From: Enterococcus caccae ATCC BAA-1240
GTDB lineage: Bacteria > Bacillota > Bacilli > Lactobacillales > Enterococcaceae
DNA: 64,000 bases
Direction: 5' to 3'
NCBI RefSeq assembly: GCF_000407145.1
Contig: NZ_KE136475.1
Coordinates: 62,001-126,000, forward strand
Shown here: positions 35,579 to 46,144 of the stretch, one piece after another
How positions within the stretch are numbered: position 1 is the first letter of the stretch
Layout of the letters: each line of letters begins with the position of its first letter
The notes under the pieces: generated by a model
What the model saw: only the letters and a program-made list of their open reading frames with translations
Told to the model about the DNA's origin: nothing
Database searches by the model: none
Program-made: the position numbers and the translations under genes

Positions 35579-36169
35579 ATGGAAACATTCGATCAGAATA
35601 ATTTAAAAAGTTTAGTAAAGAAATTTCTTGTTGAACAGAATTGTTTAAAAACGTATGATCACTGTATTTCTGTAGGAGATTATGCTTATGAATTAGGAAA
35701 AAATTACTTAGATGAACCAGATAAAGCTCGAACTGCAGGCTACCTACATGATATATCGGCAATTTACCCAGATGATCAAAGGGTCGATGTAGCCAAGAAA
35801 ATGGGAATTGATTTATACAAAGAAGAATTAGAGCTTCCCATGATTATACATCAAAAAATCTCAAAGGAAATTGCGTTAAATGAATTCAATGTGACGGATC
35901 AAGCAATTCTGTCTGCTATTGAATGTCATACGACGTTAAAAGAGGATTATTCTGATTTAGATTTAGTTGTATTTATAGCAGACAAAATAAAGTGGGATCA
36001 ACAAGGTGAACCACCTTATATTGAAGGCCTGATGGTTGCTTTGGATCATTCGTTGGAAGCATCGGCGTATTACTATATTGACTATTTATTGACGCATGAT
36101 ATTCAAGTGATCCACCCGTGGCTGAATGAAGCGTATGTGAAATTGAGAAAACAGTTAGCATCTGTTTAG
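35579..36169 (+). CDS. HD-domain hydrolase, YqeK-like
   Basis: 196 residues from the ATG at 35579 (AAGGAG upstream). Histidines and aspartates of the HD fold in TYDHCISVGDYA, AGYLHDISA, IIHQKISKEIA, IECHTTL and FIADKI follow YqeK, which cleaves diadenosine tetraphosphate symmetrically. It is not beside nadD/rsfS, where the usual yqeK lies, so it may be a paralogue. Confidence 0.82.
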   Translation: METFDQNNLKSLVKKFLVEQNCLKTYDHCISVGDYAYELGKNYLDEPDKARTAGYLHDISAIYPDDQRVDVAKKMGIDLYKEELELPMIIHQKISKEIALNEFNVTDQAILSAIECHTTLKEDYSDLDLVVFIADKIKWDQQGEPPYIEGLMVALDHSLEASAYYYIDYLLTHDIQVIHPWLNEAYVKLRKQLASV

Positions 36170-36195
36170 TTTTTGTTTTTTGGAAAAAGATAGTG

Positions 36196-36243
36196 AAAAA
36201 ACCAACTTGGCTCTCTTTCGTTAAAAGAGGCAAGTTGGTTTTT
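36196..36243 (+). terminator. Bidirectional terminator
   Basis: AAAAACCAACTTG / CAAGTTGGTTTTT with an inner CTCT/AGAG pair, between convergent HD and oleate hydratase genes. Confidence 0.88.
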
Positions 36244-36270
36244 ATATAATTACGATAGTTTCAATTTGCT

Positions 36271-38043
36271 TTACAATAAATCAGCATCTTTCAAAATATC
36301 TCCGATATACGTATCTTTCGTTTTCTCAACAAACTTCTCAACAATCTTACGTTCTACAAAAGGCAAGTCCATCTCAGTTAGTTTTTTCTTATCAGATAAG
36401 TAATAAACAGAATTCGCCAATGTCCGTAAATCGTAAGCAGAAGCAAAGACTTCAGGAACACCACGTTCAACATCCAGTAATTGATACACAGCTTCCATTG
36501 CAGTTCTAACAGAGTATTCAGTAGTGAACACTGTATCTCGCTTCGTTTCAGCAAAGTTCCCAATAAATGCTAAGTTCTTAGAACCGTTAGGAATTACTAA
36601 CGGACGATCACCAGGTTCGCGTAACATGAAATAAGAAGTGATAAACGGCATATAAACTGGAATCGCTACACAAGAATTTTGAGCAAATTTAGCGATGTCT
36701 TCTTCAGGAACACCTAAGTGATACATCAATTCTTGAGCAATCTCTGAACCTGAACATTGTTCGATTGGTTTTTTAATGTAATTACCTGGAGTATTGGATA
36801 ACAAACCATAAACCCAAGTGATCGATTGTTGTTCATTTTGTTCTTTAAAATGAGGTTGGCGGTGCATCGCAAAACTCATCAACCAGTTGGAGTCTTTAAT
36901 AGTGATAATTCCACCAGTCACGATTTTTCCAGTTCTTATTTTACGATGAGTTAATCTAGAAATATAAGGCTCGATATCAAAGTTTTCCCACGTTACAGTA
37001 GCGGAAACGAACCAACTTTCTTCTGGTAAATTCTCACAAAAGACATCAGGATTACCAAATTCTGGAGATTGTTTTGCTAAGTTTTTCCATAAATTCCAGC
37101 TACCGCCTAAATCATGTGTGATCGGTGCAGGAGTATGGTGATCTCCTTCTGTCGAACTTTCAGTGATCGATCCATTTGTGACAAAAACTAAATCATTTTC
37201 AGTTAAATGAATTTCTTCGGTTTTTCCAGCTCTTGTTAGTAAGATGCTTTTTGCAACTTTGCTATTTTCTGTGATATCGACTTTGATATCCTTGATTTTT
37301 GTTTCATATTGGAAGTCTACGCCATTGTCTTTTAAAAAGCTCAACAAGGGTTTGACTAAAGATTCAAATTGATTGTAGCGTGTAAATTTCAATGCTGTAA
37401 AATCTGGTAAGCCCTTGATATGATGGATAAAACGCATCACGTAGCGCCTCATTTCGATAGCAGAGTGCCATTTTTCAAAAGCGAACATCGTACACCAGTA
37501 TAACCAAAAATTGGATTCAAAGAATTCCTCAGTAAAGACATCTTCGATTCGTTTGCCGATTAGGTTATCTTCTGATGTCATAAATAAATCGACTAATTCT
37601 TTTTGGGCTTTTTTAGATAACGTAAATTCACCGTCATCAGCTGCACGCTCACCGCGATTATAAATGATACGACAATTTGAAGAGTTAGGATCGTCATGAT
37701 CTAGCCAGTAAAATTCATCTAATACAGAAGCATCTTCTACCTCTAATGAAGGAACGGAACGAAAAAGGTCCCATAAACATTCAAAATGATTCTCCATTTC
37801 ACGACCACCGCGCGTAACAAAACCATCATGGGGAATGAATTTTCCATCCAAAGAGCCGCCTGATAAGGATAATTCTTCAAAAATATGGATATGTTCACCT
37901 TTCATGTGTCCGTCACGGATCAAAAAGACTGCTGCTGCTAAACCGGCTAAGCCTGCGCCAACGATATAGGCATTCTTTTCATCAACGCCTTCTGGTTTTC
38001 TGCTTCTTGCAAATGCTTCATAGTTTCCACTTACGTACTTCAT
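36271..38043 (-). CDS. ohyA: Oleate hydratase (myosin-cross-reactive antigen family)
   Basis: 590 residues, full length. FAD site [20 protein letters not shown] near residue 25, [16 protein letters not shown] region, long conserved body. It hydrates the cis-9 double bond of unsaturated fatty acids to 10-hydroxy products and detoxifies host or dietary fatty acids. Stands alone on the minus strand. Confidence 0.95.
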   Translation of the reverse strand: MKYVSGNYEAFARSRKPEGVDEKNAYIVGAGLAGLAAAVFLIRDGHMKGEHIHIFEELSLSGGSLDGKFIPHDGFVTRGGREMENHFECLWDLFRSVPSLEVEDASVLDEFYWLDHDDPNSSNCRIIYNRGERAADDGEFTLSKKAQKELVDLFMTSEDNLIGKRIEDVFTEEFFESNFWLYWCTMFAFEKWHSAIEMRRYVMRFIHHIKGLPDFTALKFTRYNQFESLVKPLLSFLKDNGVDFQYETKIKDIKVDITENSKVAKSILLTRAGKTEEIHLTENDLVFVTNGSITESSTEGDHHTPAPITHDLGGSWNLWKNLAKQSPEFGNPDVFCENLPEESWFVSATVTWENFDIEPYISRLTHRKIRTGKIVTGGIITIKDSNWLMSFAMHRQPHFKEQNEQQSITWVYGLLSNTPGNYIKKPIEQCSGSEIAQELMYHLGVPEEDIAKFAQNSCVAIPVYMPFITSYFMLREPGDRPLVIPNGSKNLAFIGNFAETKRDTVFTTEYSVRTAMEAVYQLLDVERGVPEVFASAYDLRTLANSVYYLSDKKKLTEMDLPFVERKIVEKFVEKTKDTYIGDILKDADLL

Positions 38044-38243
38044 AAAAATATCCCTCCTGATTGTTGATTTGATACAACGTCATTGTAACAAGGAACATTT
38101 TTGCTAACAAAAGATAGCTGTACGAAATTAGACAGTTAGGGGATTGTGTCTGGAAAATAGTTTTAGACGGGAAAAAGCCCTCAAGCGTGTTAAGCGCCAA
38201 AAGAGCTTACTAACTATATTCATCTAGAAAGGAGATGCGGTGA

Positions 38244-39050
38244 TTACTGAACGACAGTCCATTCATTAAGGGTTTTACCAGTGGCATCAATCAATTCCAG
38301 CCAACTATTTGTCCCGCCGAAATATAAAAACAAGCCAACTTCATTGACGCTTTTTAAAATAATATCTTCTGTCGTCACATTGTTTTTAACCTTATCCTTA
38401 TGATCTTCTCTGATTCTTTGCCCCATTTTTGCAGAAAAGCCTAGAGAGCCATCTTTATTAAGGGGTGGTTCGGCCATCATTGTTGCCCCAGCTTTTAAAA
38501 GCATTTCATTTCGTTTATGCCAAAGAGCAGTGGCTTTGCTGTCTCTTGTATCAATGAAGAATTCGATCTGACTGACTTCTTTGGTCCATTTATGTCGTGC
38601 TTTGGCAGGTTTGGCTTTGGTTTTTTTAGCTTCTTCGTGCTGTTTTAGGCGATAGCCGAACTTTTCAAGCACTAAAAGGACTTCATCTTTGTAGGCTGTG
38701 ACTGTTTTTTTCTGACTTGCTGGAATTTTTGTTTCTAACTCAGGTATATGAGTAAGCGTGATATTGTTTTCAACGGCTTCTGTGATAAACTGTTGGACTA
38801 GATAGTTCAGTTCGATATCCCAGGATGGAGCAATTGTGATTACTTTATTAAAATCTAATTCATTTTCGAAAGTACCTGCTGTGGCTTTTCCTATCGAAAT
38901 AATGGTGTTGTCTTTAATTAAAATATAGACTACGGGCTGATCCAATGTGATATTTTCACTGTGATCAAATATGTCGACGACTCCTTGATGCTCGTTAAAT
39001 TCAATCGTTGTTTTTGCTTCTGAGATAAGGACAGATAGTTTGATTTCCAT
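38244..39050 (-). CDS. Conserved protein of unknown function
   Basis: 268 residues, soluble. N-terminal part has PVVYILIKDNTIISIGKA, which faintly recalls GIY-YIG-type folds. A Lys/Ala-rich linker (about 140-155) leads to a C-terminal part with WHKRNEMLLKAGATMMAEPP. No confident family. Good AGGAGC-like site on the minus strand. Confidence 0.6.
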   Translation of the reverse strand: MEIKLSVLISEAKTTIEFNEHQGVVDIFDHSENITLDQPVVYILIKDNTIISIGKATAGTFENELDFNKVITIAPSWDIELNYLVQQFITEAVENNITLTHIPELETKIPASQKKTVTAYKDEVLLVLEKFGYRLKQHEEAKKTKAKPAKARHKWTKEVSQIEFFIDTRDSKATALWHKRNEMLLKAGATMMAEPPLNKDGSLGFSAKMGQRIREDHKDKVKNNVTTEDIILKSVNEVGLFLYFGGTNSWLELIDATGKTLNEWTVVQ

Positions 39051-39167
39051 GTTAAGCTCCTTTAGAAACAGAATGTATTTTTAGTGTCGATTCGTTGTAT
39101 TGAGGTACTGCTTATTTTTAATTTTATCATGAAAGTAAAAATAAATCTTTTAACATAAGTTTATCTA

Positions 39168-39207
39168 TTGACATTTTTAAGTAAACGCAGTAAGATTTAA
39201 ATGTAAC
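39168..39207 (+). promoter_or_regulatory. Promoter with probable Rrf2-family operator
   Basis: TTGACA (39168-39173), 17 bp, TAAGAT (39191-39196). AGATTTAAATGTAAC at 39193-39207 overlaps the -10 and recurs at 39682-39696 ahead of the next gene. A GTAAC/GTTAC dyad spans 39203-39219. Confidence 0.68.
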
Positions 39208-39239
39208 TAAGAATGTTACTAAGAGTTGGAGTGATAGAC

Positions 39240-39662
39240 ATGGCCATGTCGACGAAATTAAGTGTGGCAATCCATATTCTCAGTTTGATCGAAATCGGTC
39301 CGCCCGATCGTGTGAATTCTGAATTGATTGCATCAAGTGTAAATACGAATCCAGTCGTTGTCAGACGATTGATGAGCAAGCTAAAAAAAGCTGGGCTCAT
39401 TCATACAAGCAGAGGGGCGACCCAAACATATTTGCTGAAAAAGCCAGAAGATATCTCCCTTTATGATATTTACGAAGCAGTTGAATTAGATCATGAAGTA
39501 TTCAATATTCATCAAAATCCTAATCCAAACTGTTTAGTAGGAGCAAATATCCAAACGGCTTTAGAAGAACAATATACTAAAGTACAGCATAGTATGGAAT
39601 CAGAATTAAAAGAGATTGTTTTATCTGATGTGATTCATCAAATCAAGCAACAAGAGACCTAA
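39240..39662 (+). CDS. Rrf2-family transcriptional regulator
   Basis: 140 residues from the ATG at 39240. Rrf2 winged helix (KLSVAIHILSLIEIG, then SVNTNPVVVRRLMSKLKKAG). One Cys (NPNCLVG) near residue 100, so not the three-Cys iron-sulfur type; closer to YwnA-like members that respond to electrophiles. Followed by the NAD(P)H-binding gene with the same upstream motif. Confidence 0.88.
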   Translation: MAMSTKLSVAIHILSLIEIGPPDRVNSELIASSVNTNPVVVRRLMSKLKKAGLIHTSRGATQTYLLKKPEDISLYDIYEAVELDHEVFNIHQNPNPNCLVGANIQTALEEQYTKVQHSMESELKEIVLSDVIHQIKQQET

Positions 39663-39681
39663 ACGTGTCTCTTCTCTTTTT

Positions 39682-39696
39682 AGATTTAAATGTAAC
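39682..39696 (+). promoter_or_regulatory. Second copy of the Rrf2-linked motif
   Basis: AGATTTAAATGTAAC, identical to 39193-39207, ~35 bp before the ATG of the oxidoreductase-like gene. Confidence 0.6.
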
Positions 39697-39730
39697 AAAA
39701 AAAGTTTCATTAATAGAAAGGAAGATAAAC

Positions 39731-40354
39731 ATGAAAGTAGCAATTTTAGGAGCAAATGGTAAAGCAGGTTCAGCAATTTTGAAAGAAGCAAAAAAAAGAG
39801 GTTTAGAGGTTACAGCGATCGTTCGTAATGCAGCGAAAATAACTGATGGTACACCTGTCATTGAAAAAGATGTTTATGGTTTGACTACAGATGATGTAAA
39901 AGGGTTCGATGTTTTAGTCAGCGCGTTAGGTTTTTGGGGAGATGTGAATGAATTTACTGGTTCAACACAACATTTGATCGATATTTTAACAGGTCAAAAA
40001 ACACGTTTGTTCGTTGTTGGAGGGGCAGGAAGCTTATTCGTAAACCCTGAACATACTGTGCGTTTGAGTGAGACACCTGATTTTCCAGAAGCATACAAAC
40101 CTTTGGCAACGGCTATGGGTAAAGGTTTAGATTTACTTGAATCTGCGAAAGATGTACATTGGACATATATCAGTCCAGCAGCAGAATTCGATGCTGAAGG
40201 TGCCGCAACAGGAAGTTATGTTGTTGCAGGTGAAGAATTAGAAACAGATAAAGATGGAAAGAGTTATATTTCTTATGCTGATTATGCAGTTGCAATGGTG
40301 GATGAAATTGAAAAAAATGTACATCCTAACCAACGTTTCAGTGTTCATCAATAA
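39731..40354 (+). CDS. NAD(P)H-binding, NmrA/YwnB-like protein
   Basis: 207 residues from the ATG at 39731 (GAAAGGAAG upstream). Rossmann GANGKAGSAILKEA at residue 7, VVGGAGSLFVNPE, then TYISPAAEF. Atypical short-chain dehydrogenase of the SDR_a5 type; the conserved pairing with an Rrf2/YwnA regulator suggests a redox or electrophile response. Confidence 0.88.
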   Translation: MKVAILGANGKAGSAILKEAKKRGLEVTAIVRNAAKITDGTPVIEKDVYGLTTDDVKGFDVLVSALGFWGDVNEFTGSTQHLIDILTGQKTRLFVVGGAGSLFVNPEHTVRLSETPDFPEAYKPLATAMGKGLDLLESAKDVHWTYISPAAEFDAEGAATGSYVVAGEELETDKDGKSYISYADYAVAMVDEIEKNVHPNQRFSVHQ

Positions 40355-40384
40355 ATAGAAGTAAAAGTTATTTTTCATTAAAAA

Positions 40385-40443
40385 AAAGTTGCCGTATTTG
40401 TACTCAGGTCATATAGACTTAAATGCAAATACGGCAATTTTTA
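40385..40443 (+). terminator. Bidirectional terminator
   Basis: AAAGTTGCCGTATTTG / CAAATACGGCAATTTTT between convergent genes. Confidence 0.85.
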
Positions 40444-40452
40444 TAAGTTTGA

Positions 40453-41304
40453 TTAATCTACCCAGCGTATAGGAATATTGATGGATCCGTAATAATAGTT
40501 TAAATCCTCATCGGCACTAGCAGTAAATGTTAGATGGCTTGCAGAAGTAGGAATATTTTGCCAACTGATCAATCCATCTTTAGAAACATCGGAAGTGAAG
40601 TCATCAGTTTCAACTGAATCATCATCAGAATTTTCAGGATATTCAAAATAAACTTGAGAATATTTTACATCCTGCTTAAATTGATCAGATAAAACAATCG
40701 GTTTTAGTAGTTCATAGTGGTTGTTTTTCTTGCTCAAGGTGATTTTTGGCAAGTTACCATCAGTACTAATATGGATTCTCTTTAAATTATTTTTATTGGA
40801 CAAGGCAGAAATGTCGGTTAATGCTATATTTTCTTTACGGTCGCTAAATCCGTCATACATAAATTCCTCGATTTTATCCAATTTTTCAAAGTCAATAAGT
40901 GTATTATTATTTGTTCCAGACATGTAAAATCGTTTAATGTTCGTTAAATTTCTTATTGGTCTAAAATCAGAAACCCCGCCACCTTCAACATATATATCCT
41001 CTAGATTTTTAAAAGCACTAAACCCTTGGAAGCTAGCTACCCCAGTCTCTGCTTCTCCGTGAATATGTTTGATTTTCAAAAAATCTGTTTTTAGAATTAA
41101 ATTGTTTCCTTCGGTTGGTTCTATGTTTCCTTCGTGGTCATAGAAGCCAATAGTTGAGAATATTGGATTAATTTGTACAGAATTATATTGATCCCATTTT
41201 TCTTCGGTAGTTTGATATGCTTCTACAGGTGTGGAATGAAATACATTAAATCCACCAACAAGCAATAAAGCTACCAACAACTTTTTCTTTTTTCTTTTTC
41301 GCAT
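40453..41304 (-). CDS. Secreted leucine-rich-repeat protein
   Basis: 283 residues. Signal peptide (RKRKKKKLLVALLLVGGF..., cut near VEA-YQ), then irregular internalin-like repeats (FKNLEDIYVEGGGVSDF, LTNIKRFYMSGTNN, LDKIEEFMYDG) and a C-terminal beta domain. No LPXTG or WxL motif, so it is released or bound non-covalently. Confidence 0.75.
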   Translation of the reverse strand: MRKRKKKKLLVALLLVGGFNVFHSTPVEAYQTTEEKWDQYNSVQINPIFSTIGFYDHEGNIEPTEGNNLILKTDFLKIKHIHGEAETGVASFQGFSAFKNLEDIYVEGGGVSDFRPIRNLTNIKRFYMSGTNNNTLIDFEKLDKIEEFMYDGFSDRKENIALTDISALSNKNNLKRIHISTDGNLPKITLSKKNNHYELLKPIVLSDQFKQDVKYSQVYFEYPENSDDDSVETDDFTSDVSKDGLISWQNIPTSASHLTFTASADEDLNYYYGSINIPIRWVD

Positions 41305-41516
41305 ATGATCTCTCCTTTATTATAAATAACATGTTTATTTTATCACAATGTATTGGAACAAGTGGATCAACAACAGATAAAATAGTTCGTTTTTTTGACA
41401 TGATATTTTTTTAAATAATTTACGTGACAAAATTGATAGATTTTTGAAAGATGATTCTAAGGTAAAAAAGGACCCTTTATTTTATAATACGTTAGATTAG
41501 TAAGGAGCGTATTATA

Positions 41517-42305
41517 ATGGATAATGTAACAATAGGTAAGTTTAAAGGGTTTACGACATTCGACTTAAAAATCATTGGGATCGTTTTGATGTTCATCGAT
41601 CATATTCATCAAATGTTTGTTCCGATGGGAGTGCCAAATTGGTTGGATTGGTTCGGGAGACCTGTTGCAACGCTGTTCTTTTTTGTTAGTGTGATTGGTT
41701 TTAGTCATACGAGAAGCAAAGAAAAATATATGTTGCGTTTGTATCTAGGGATGGTACTAATGACTCTGGGTAGTTTCTTTTTACAAAAAATTGTAGGATA
41801 TGAAGAAGTTCAGTTGATGAACAATATTTTTCGTGATCTTTTAGTGGGAACATTGATGATGTATGGCATCGATAAAATTTCAGAAGGGCGCGCAAGTAAA
41901 AAAATCGGTAAGATATTATTTGGGATCGCCATAATATTATTTCCAATCGTCTCATCAGGGATTTTGCTTTCCCTTATGTCAAATCCAAGTACGATCATGG
42001 TAGCAGTTTGGGGAGCGAACTTTATTCCAGCATTATTATTCGCTGAAAATAGTGTAATGGTCTTGTTGATTCCATTGATGTATCTAGCCAAAAACCAACG
42101 TTGGTTGCAATGTTTGATGATTGCTCTGGTTGCAGTACTATTCTTTTTTCAAGGTTCAACACAATGGATGATGATTTTTGCTGTGATTCCGATTATGTTG
42201 TTCAATGGAGAAAAAGGGCGAGGAATGAAAAACTTCTTTTATGTCTTTTACCCGCTGCATATTTGGATTTTGTATTTAATTTCTGCTTATATGTTTACAC
42301 ATTGA
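41517..42305 (+). CDS. TraX-family membrane protein
   Basis: 262 residues. Starts with the TraX pattern TTFDLKIIGIVLMFIDHIHQ, has about eight membrane segments and FGRPVATLFFFVSVIGFSHT. TraX acetylates pilin in conjugative plasmids; the chromosomal Firmicute homologues are acyltransferase-like with unknown substrates. Confidence 0.85.
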   Translation: MDNVTIGKFKGFTTFDLKIIGIVLMFIDHIHQMFVPMGVPNWLDWFGRPVATLFFFVSVIGFSHTRSKEKYMLRLYLGMVLMTLGSFFLQKIVGYEEVQLMNNIFRDLLVGTLMMYGIDKISEGRASKKIGKILFGIAIILFPIVSSGILLSLMSNPSTIMVAVWGANFIPALLFAENSVMVLLIPLMYLAKNQRWLQCLMIALVAVLFFFQGSTQWMMIFAVIPIMLFNGEKGRGMKNFFYVFYPLHIWILYLISAYMFTH

Positions 42306-42314
42306 TTTATTGAT

Positions 42315-42357
42315 GAAAAAATAGGCCTTCCCATGATTGGAAGAGCCTATTTTTTTG
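42315..42357 (+). terminator. Bidirectional terminator
   Basis: AAAAAATAGG...CCTATTTTTTT with an inner TTCC/GGAA pair, between convergent genes. Confidence 0.82.
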
Positions 42358-42369
42358 TCTATGATGCGT

Positions 42370-43545
42370 TTAATAACATTTGGAACAAGGAGTCAGCCCT
42401 CTCGCTTGGGCCTCTTCTAATGTCGCTGGCGTATAGGTTCCATTGCCGCATTTACGATTGTGGTATTTTGATCCAGTTGGCGTAACTAAGACCGTTTGCC
42501 CAGTTCCTTGTGTATCTGGAGCAGGGGTTTCTGGTGTTTGAGCGGCAGCGGCGACTTGTGCTTGTTGTTCCTCAGCTGCTTTTTGCGCTTCTTGTTCTGC
42601 TTTCTTTTGTGCTTCGGCCACTTTTTTTGCTTCTTCTTTTTGAGTAGCAAGTGTTTGTTTGACATTGTTTATGCGGTTTGTTAAGTCAGTATTGCCGTTT
42701 GGTAGTTCTTTGATTCTGGCAATTGCTTGATTGTAATGCTCGTCTGTTGGTTCCTGTTCGGCTTTTTCTACGGCTTCACGAGCAGAAGCGATTTGTTTTT
42801 CAGTTTTTTCTTTTGCTGTGATTTTTTGTTGAACGGTTGTTAAACGTTTTAGTAACTCTTCTTTATTTAAAGTTGCTTTGGCGACTAAAGCTGTGGCTGA
42901 ATCAACATGTTCTTTTGTTTGTTTGGTTTCAGCCAGTTCCACAGCTTCATAAATCGGTACGTTTTCTTTTACGATGGCTAATCGTTTGGTGAAGTCCTTT
43001 TGCTCCTTAGTCAATGAAGTAATACGCGTTGCAGCCTCGTCATAATTTTTTTGAGTGGGTTTACTTTCAGCTAGTGTTAGGGCAGTTTCGGCTTTTTTCA
43101 GTGTTTCTTGGTCTTGTTTTTCTTCATTTAAAAATGCCACGAAAGCTTTTGATGGTTTGACTTCGATTGTTTCAGCTTTGTCTTTATCGCCGATAGAAGC
43201 GACAAATGTTAGTTTTTGCGGCTGGTCGTCTTTTAACGTAACTTTATACGTAAATTTGCCGTTTTCTGTTTCGATTTTTTCTCCATCAAGCGTGATACTA
43301 CTTTCGTCATTGGTTTTTCCCTTGATTATTGCGGTTCCTTGATCGTTTGTTTCTATTGATTTATCAGCAATGTCAACACGTGGTGATGTTGGTAACGCAA
43401 AACCTGCTCCAATCATCAGGATAAAACTAGCTCCTGTTAAAAGTAAGGCTTTCTTTTTCGGTTGTTTTTTGAAGACGGCTTTCACTGAAAGAACGCCTCC
43501 AACTATAATTCCTAAAAAACTAATAAGTGCAATAAATTCTAGCAT
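42370..43545 (-). CDS. Membrane-anchored coiled-coil protein with C-terminal Cys/His motif
   Basis: 391 residues from the ATG at 43545, with AAGGAGG upstream. Two membrane segments near the N-terminus (about 4-22 and 32-50), a beta domain (about 60-130), long helical repeats (about 135-320), then a Pro/Gln-rich linker. The end GSKYHNRKCGNGTY...GLTPCSKCY has His/Cys spacing like the Ada-type zinc-binding tail found on secreted Firmicute nucleases. Location outside the membrane is inferred. Confidence 0.68.
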   Translation of the reverse strand: MLEFIALISFLGIIVGGVLSVKAVFKKQPKKKALLLTGASFILMIGAGFALPTSPRVDIADKSIETNDQGTAIIKGKTNDESSITLDGEKIETENGKFTYKVTLKDDQPQKLTFVASIGDKDKAETIEVKPSKAFVAFLNEEKQDQETLKKAETALTLAESKPTQKNYDEAATRITSLTKEQKDFTKRLAIVKENVPIYEAVELAETKQTKEHVDSATALVAKATLNKEELLKRLTTVQQKITAKEKTEKQIASAREAVEKAEQEPTDEHYNQAIARIKELPNGNTDLTNRINNVKQTLATQKEEAKKVAEAQKKAEQEAQKAAEEQQAQVAAAAQTPETPAPDTQGTGQTVLVTPTGSKYHNRKCGNGTYTPATLEEAQARGLTPCSKCY

Positions 43546-43724
43546 ATTTTTCGTTTCCTCCTTTTTAATCAATATACAAATTGTATCATATTATTATACA
43601 AATGATAAATATAGTGACGTTTGAAAATATAAATCCAATAGGGCGTTTGGCAGTAATAAAAAAAATTCCTGTGATAAAATGAAATAAGAATCATTTACGT
43701 ATCTTATTAGAGAAGAGGAGAAAA

Positions 43725-44972
43725 ATGAAAGCAGAGATCATTGCAGTTGGTACAGAGTTACTGCTAGGACAAGTCGTTAATACAAATGCGACTTTTCTAT
43801 CAGAAGAGTTAGCAGATTTAGGAATCGAGGTGTATTATCATACCGTTGTAGGAGATAATCCACAGCGTTTGGAACAATTGTTAGTTGAAGCTGAGGGGCG
43901 TAGCGATTTGATCGTTTTGTGCGGTGGCTTAGGTCCCACAGATGATGATTTGACCAAAGATACCGTTGCTGCACATATTCAGCATTCTTTGGTGCAAGAT
44001 GAACAGGCGCTTGCTCGTCTTAAAGAATTTTTCAAGTTTTCAAAACGCAAAATGACAGAGAACAATTTAAGGCAAACGTTGATGATCGATGGAGGAATTG
44101 CGGTTCAAAATCCTACTGGGCTTGCAGTTGGTACATTGATCACTGACAATGAGAAGACTTATTTATTATTACCAGGACCTCCCAATGAACTACAGCCCAT
44201 GTTTCAGCAAAATGCCCGTCCGCTACTAGAAGAACTTTTCCCGCAATCGGAGCAGTTGATATCTAGAGTACTGAGATTTTATGGGATTGGTGAATCTCAA
44301 TTGGTGACCGAATTAAAAGAGTTGATCGATACTCAAACCAATCCAACAATCGCGCCTTACGCTAAACCAAATGAAGTAACATTACGCTTAACAGCTAAGA
44401 TTGCTGATGAAAGAATGGGTCAGAAGTTATTGGATAACCTGGAAAGTGTGGTCATGGACAAAGTCGGGGAGTATTTCTACGGCTATGGTGACGAGAATAG
44501 TTTAGTAAAAGTCACCGTTGATGCATTAAAAAAATATGGAAAGACTGTAACCGCGGCAGAAAGTCTAACGGCTGGTCTTTTTCAAAGTACATTAGGAGAT
44601 ATTTCGGGTGTTTCAGAAGTATTTAAGGGCGGTTTTGTCACGTATTCTGCTGAGACGAAGGCCCATTTTTTAGGTATTGATCCTGCAATGCTTGAAAAAG
44701 AAGGAACAGTGAGTGAGGCTTGCGCGATCGCAATGGCCGAACAAGCAAGACAATTAGCGAATGCTGATTTTGCGGTATCATTTACAGGAGTAGCAGGTCC
44801 GAATGAATTAGAAGAACAACCAGCAGGAACGGTCTGGATCGGCTTAGCAGAAAAAGGACAGCCGACAATAGCTGTGCTTCAACATTTTAATCGCGATCGA
44901 TCTTATATTCGTCAAAGCGCTGTAATGAAAGGTTTAGACCTGATTCTAAGAGCCGTAGAGAAGAAAAAATAA
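43725..44972 (+). CDS. cinA: CinA, competence/damage-inducible nicotinamide-nucleotide enzyme
   Basis: 415 residues. MoCF/COG1058 domain at the N-terminus ([20 protein letters not shown], then [12 protein letters not shown]) and the NMN-deamidase CinA domain at the C-terminus ([22 protein letters not shown]). Directly upstream of recA, the common Firmicute order. Confidence 0.95.
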   Translation: MKAEIIAVGTELLLGQVVNTNATFLSEELADLGIEVYYHTVVGDNPQRLEQLLVEAEGRSDLIVLCGGLGPTDDDLTKDTVAAHIQHSLVQDEQALARLKEFFKFSKRKMTENNLRQTLMIDGGIAVQNPTGLAVGTLITDNEKTYLLLPGPPNELQPMFQQNARPLLEELFPQSEQLISRVLRFYGIGESQLVTELKELIDTQTNPTIAPYAKPNEVTLRLTAKIADERMGQKLLDNLESVVMDKVGEYFYGYGDENSLVKVTVDALKKYGKTVTAAESLTAGLFQSTLGDISGVSEVFKGGFVTYSAETKAHFLGIDPAMLEKEGTVSEACAIAMAEQARQLANADFAVSFTGVAGPNELEEQPAGTVWIGLAEKGQPTIAVLQHFNRDRSYIRQSAVMKGLDLILRAVEKKK

Positions 44973-44977
44973 AAAGG

Positions 44978-44991
44978 CGAATGTTTGTTCG
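44978..44991 (+). promoter_or_regulatory. LexA (DinR) box upstream of recA
   Basis: CGAATGTTTGTTCG, one base off the Gram-positive CGAAC-N4-GTTCG type palindrome. It lies 8 bp before the -35 of recA. Confidence 0.7.
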
Positions 44992-44999
44992 TTTTTCTC

Positions 45000-45028
45000 T
45001 TGCTTTTTTTAAATAAACCAGTTATGAT
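45000..45028 (+). promoter_or_regulatory. recA promoter
   Basis: TTGCTT, exactly 17 bp, TATGAT, ~50 bp before the TTG start of recA. Confidence 0.72.
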
Positions 45029-45079
45029 GTATTTATTGAAAAGGAATTTAAATCGTTTATATATAAGGAGGATTATCGA

Positions 45080-46132
45080 TTGGCAGATGATCGTAAAGTG
45101 GCTTTAGATGCCGCACTAAAAAAAATCGAAAAGAACTTTGGTAAAGGTTCAGTAATGAAATTAGGGGAGAAGATCGACCAACAGATTTCAACTATCCCTA
45201 GTGGATCGCTAGCATTGGATGTGGCCTTAGGTGTCGGTGGTTATCCTCGTGGACGGATCGTTGAAGTTTATGGACCAGAAAGCTCAGGTAAAACAACTGT
45301 TGCATTGCATGCAATCGCTTCTGTTCAAAAACAAGGCGGAACAGCTGCTTTTATCGATGCAGAGCATGCTTTAGATCCTCAATATGCGCAAGCATTAGGC
45401 GTAAATATTGACGAATTGCTACTTTCACAACCTGATACTGGTGAACAAGGTTTAGAGATCGCTGATGCGCTAGTTTCCAGTGGTGCGATCGATATTGTTG
45501 TTATTGACTCAGTAGCAGCTCTAGTACCTCGTGCAGAGATTGATGGAGAGATGGGTGCGAGTCACGTTGGGTTGCAAGCACGTTTGATGTCACAAGCATT
45601 ACGCAAGCTCTCAGGTTCAATCAATAAAACGAAGACGATTGCAATTTTCATTAACCAAATTCGTGAAAAAGTCGGAGTGATGTTTGGTAACCCTGAAACA
45701 ACGCCTGGTGGTCGCGCCTTGAAGTTCTATGCGACTGTTCGTTTAGAAGTTAGACGTGCAGAACAATTGAAGCAAGGAACAGACATTATTGGGAACCGCA
45801 CAAAGATCAAAGTTGTTAAAAATAAAGTTGCTCCACCATTTAAAGTAGCTGAAGTGGATATTATGTACGGTCAAGGAATCTCCCAAGAAGGTGAGTTACT
45901 TGATATGGCTGTTGAAAAAGATATTGTCGACAAGAGTGGTGCATGGTATAGCTATAAGGAAGAACGAATCGGCCAAGGTCGTGAAAATGTCAAAGTCTAC
46001 ATGACTGAGCATCCGGAAATGGTTGAAGAAGTTTCTAAACGTGTTCGTGATGCATTTGGTATTGGTGACGGAACGGCGATAGTTGAAGAAGAGCAAGCCC
46101 AAGAAGAACTTCTTCTGGATGATGAAGAATAA
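45080..46132 (+). CDS. recA: Recombinase A
   Basis: 350 residues from a TTG start with AAGGAGGAT upstream. Walker [13 protein letters not shown]-type conserved core, loops L1/L2 ([20 protein letters not shown]) all present. Full length. Strand exchange and LexA co-protease; SOS control is supported by the box at 44978. Confidence 0.97.
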   Translation: MADDRKVALDAALKKIEKNFGKGSVMKLGEKIDQQISTIPSGSLALDVALGVGGYPRGRIVEVYGPESSGKTTVALHAIASVQKQGGTAAFIDAEHALDPQYAQALGVNIDELLLSQPDTGEQGLEIADALVSSGAIDIVVIDSVAALVPRAEIDGEMGASHVGLQARLMSQALRKLSGSINKTKTIAIFINQIREKVGVMFGNPETTPGGRALKFYATVRLEVRRAEQLKQGTDIIGNRTKIKVVKNKVAPPFKVAEVDIMYGQGISQEGELLDMAVEKDIVDKSGAWYSYKEERIGQGRENVKVYMTEHPEMVEEVSKRVRDAFGIGDGTAIVEEEQAQEELLLDDEE

Positions 46133-46144
46133 TATCAAGTATAA

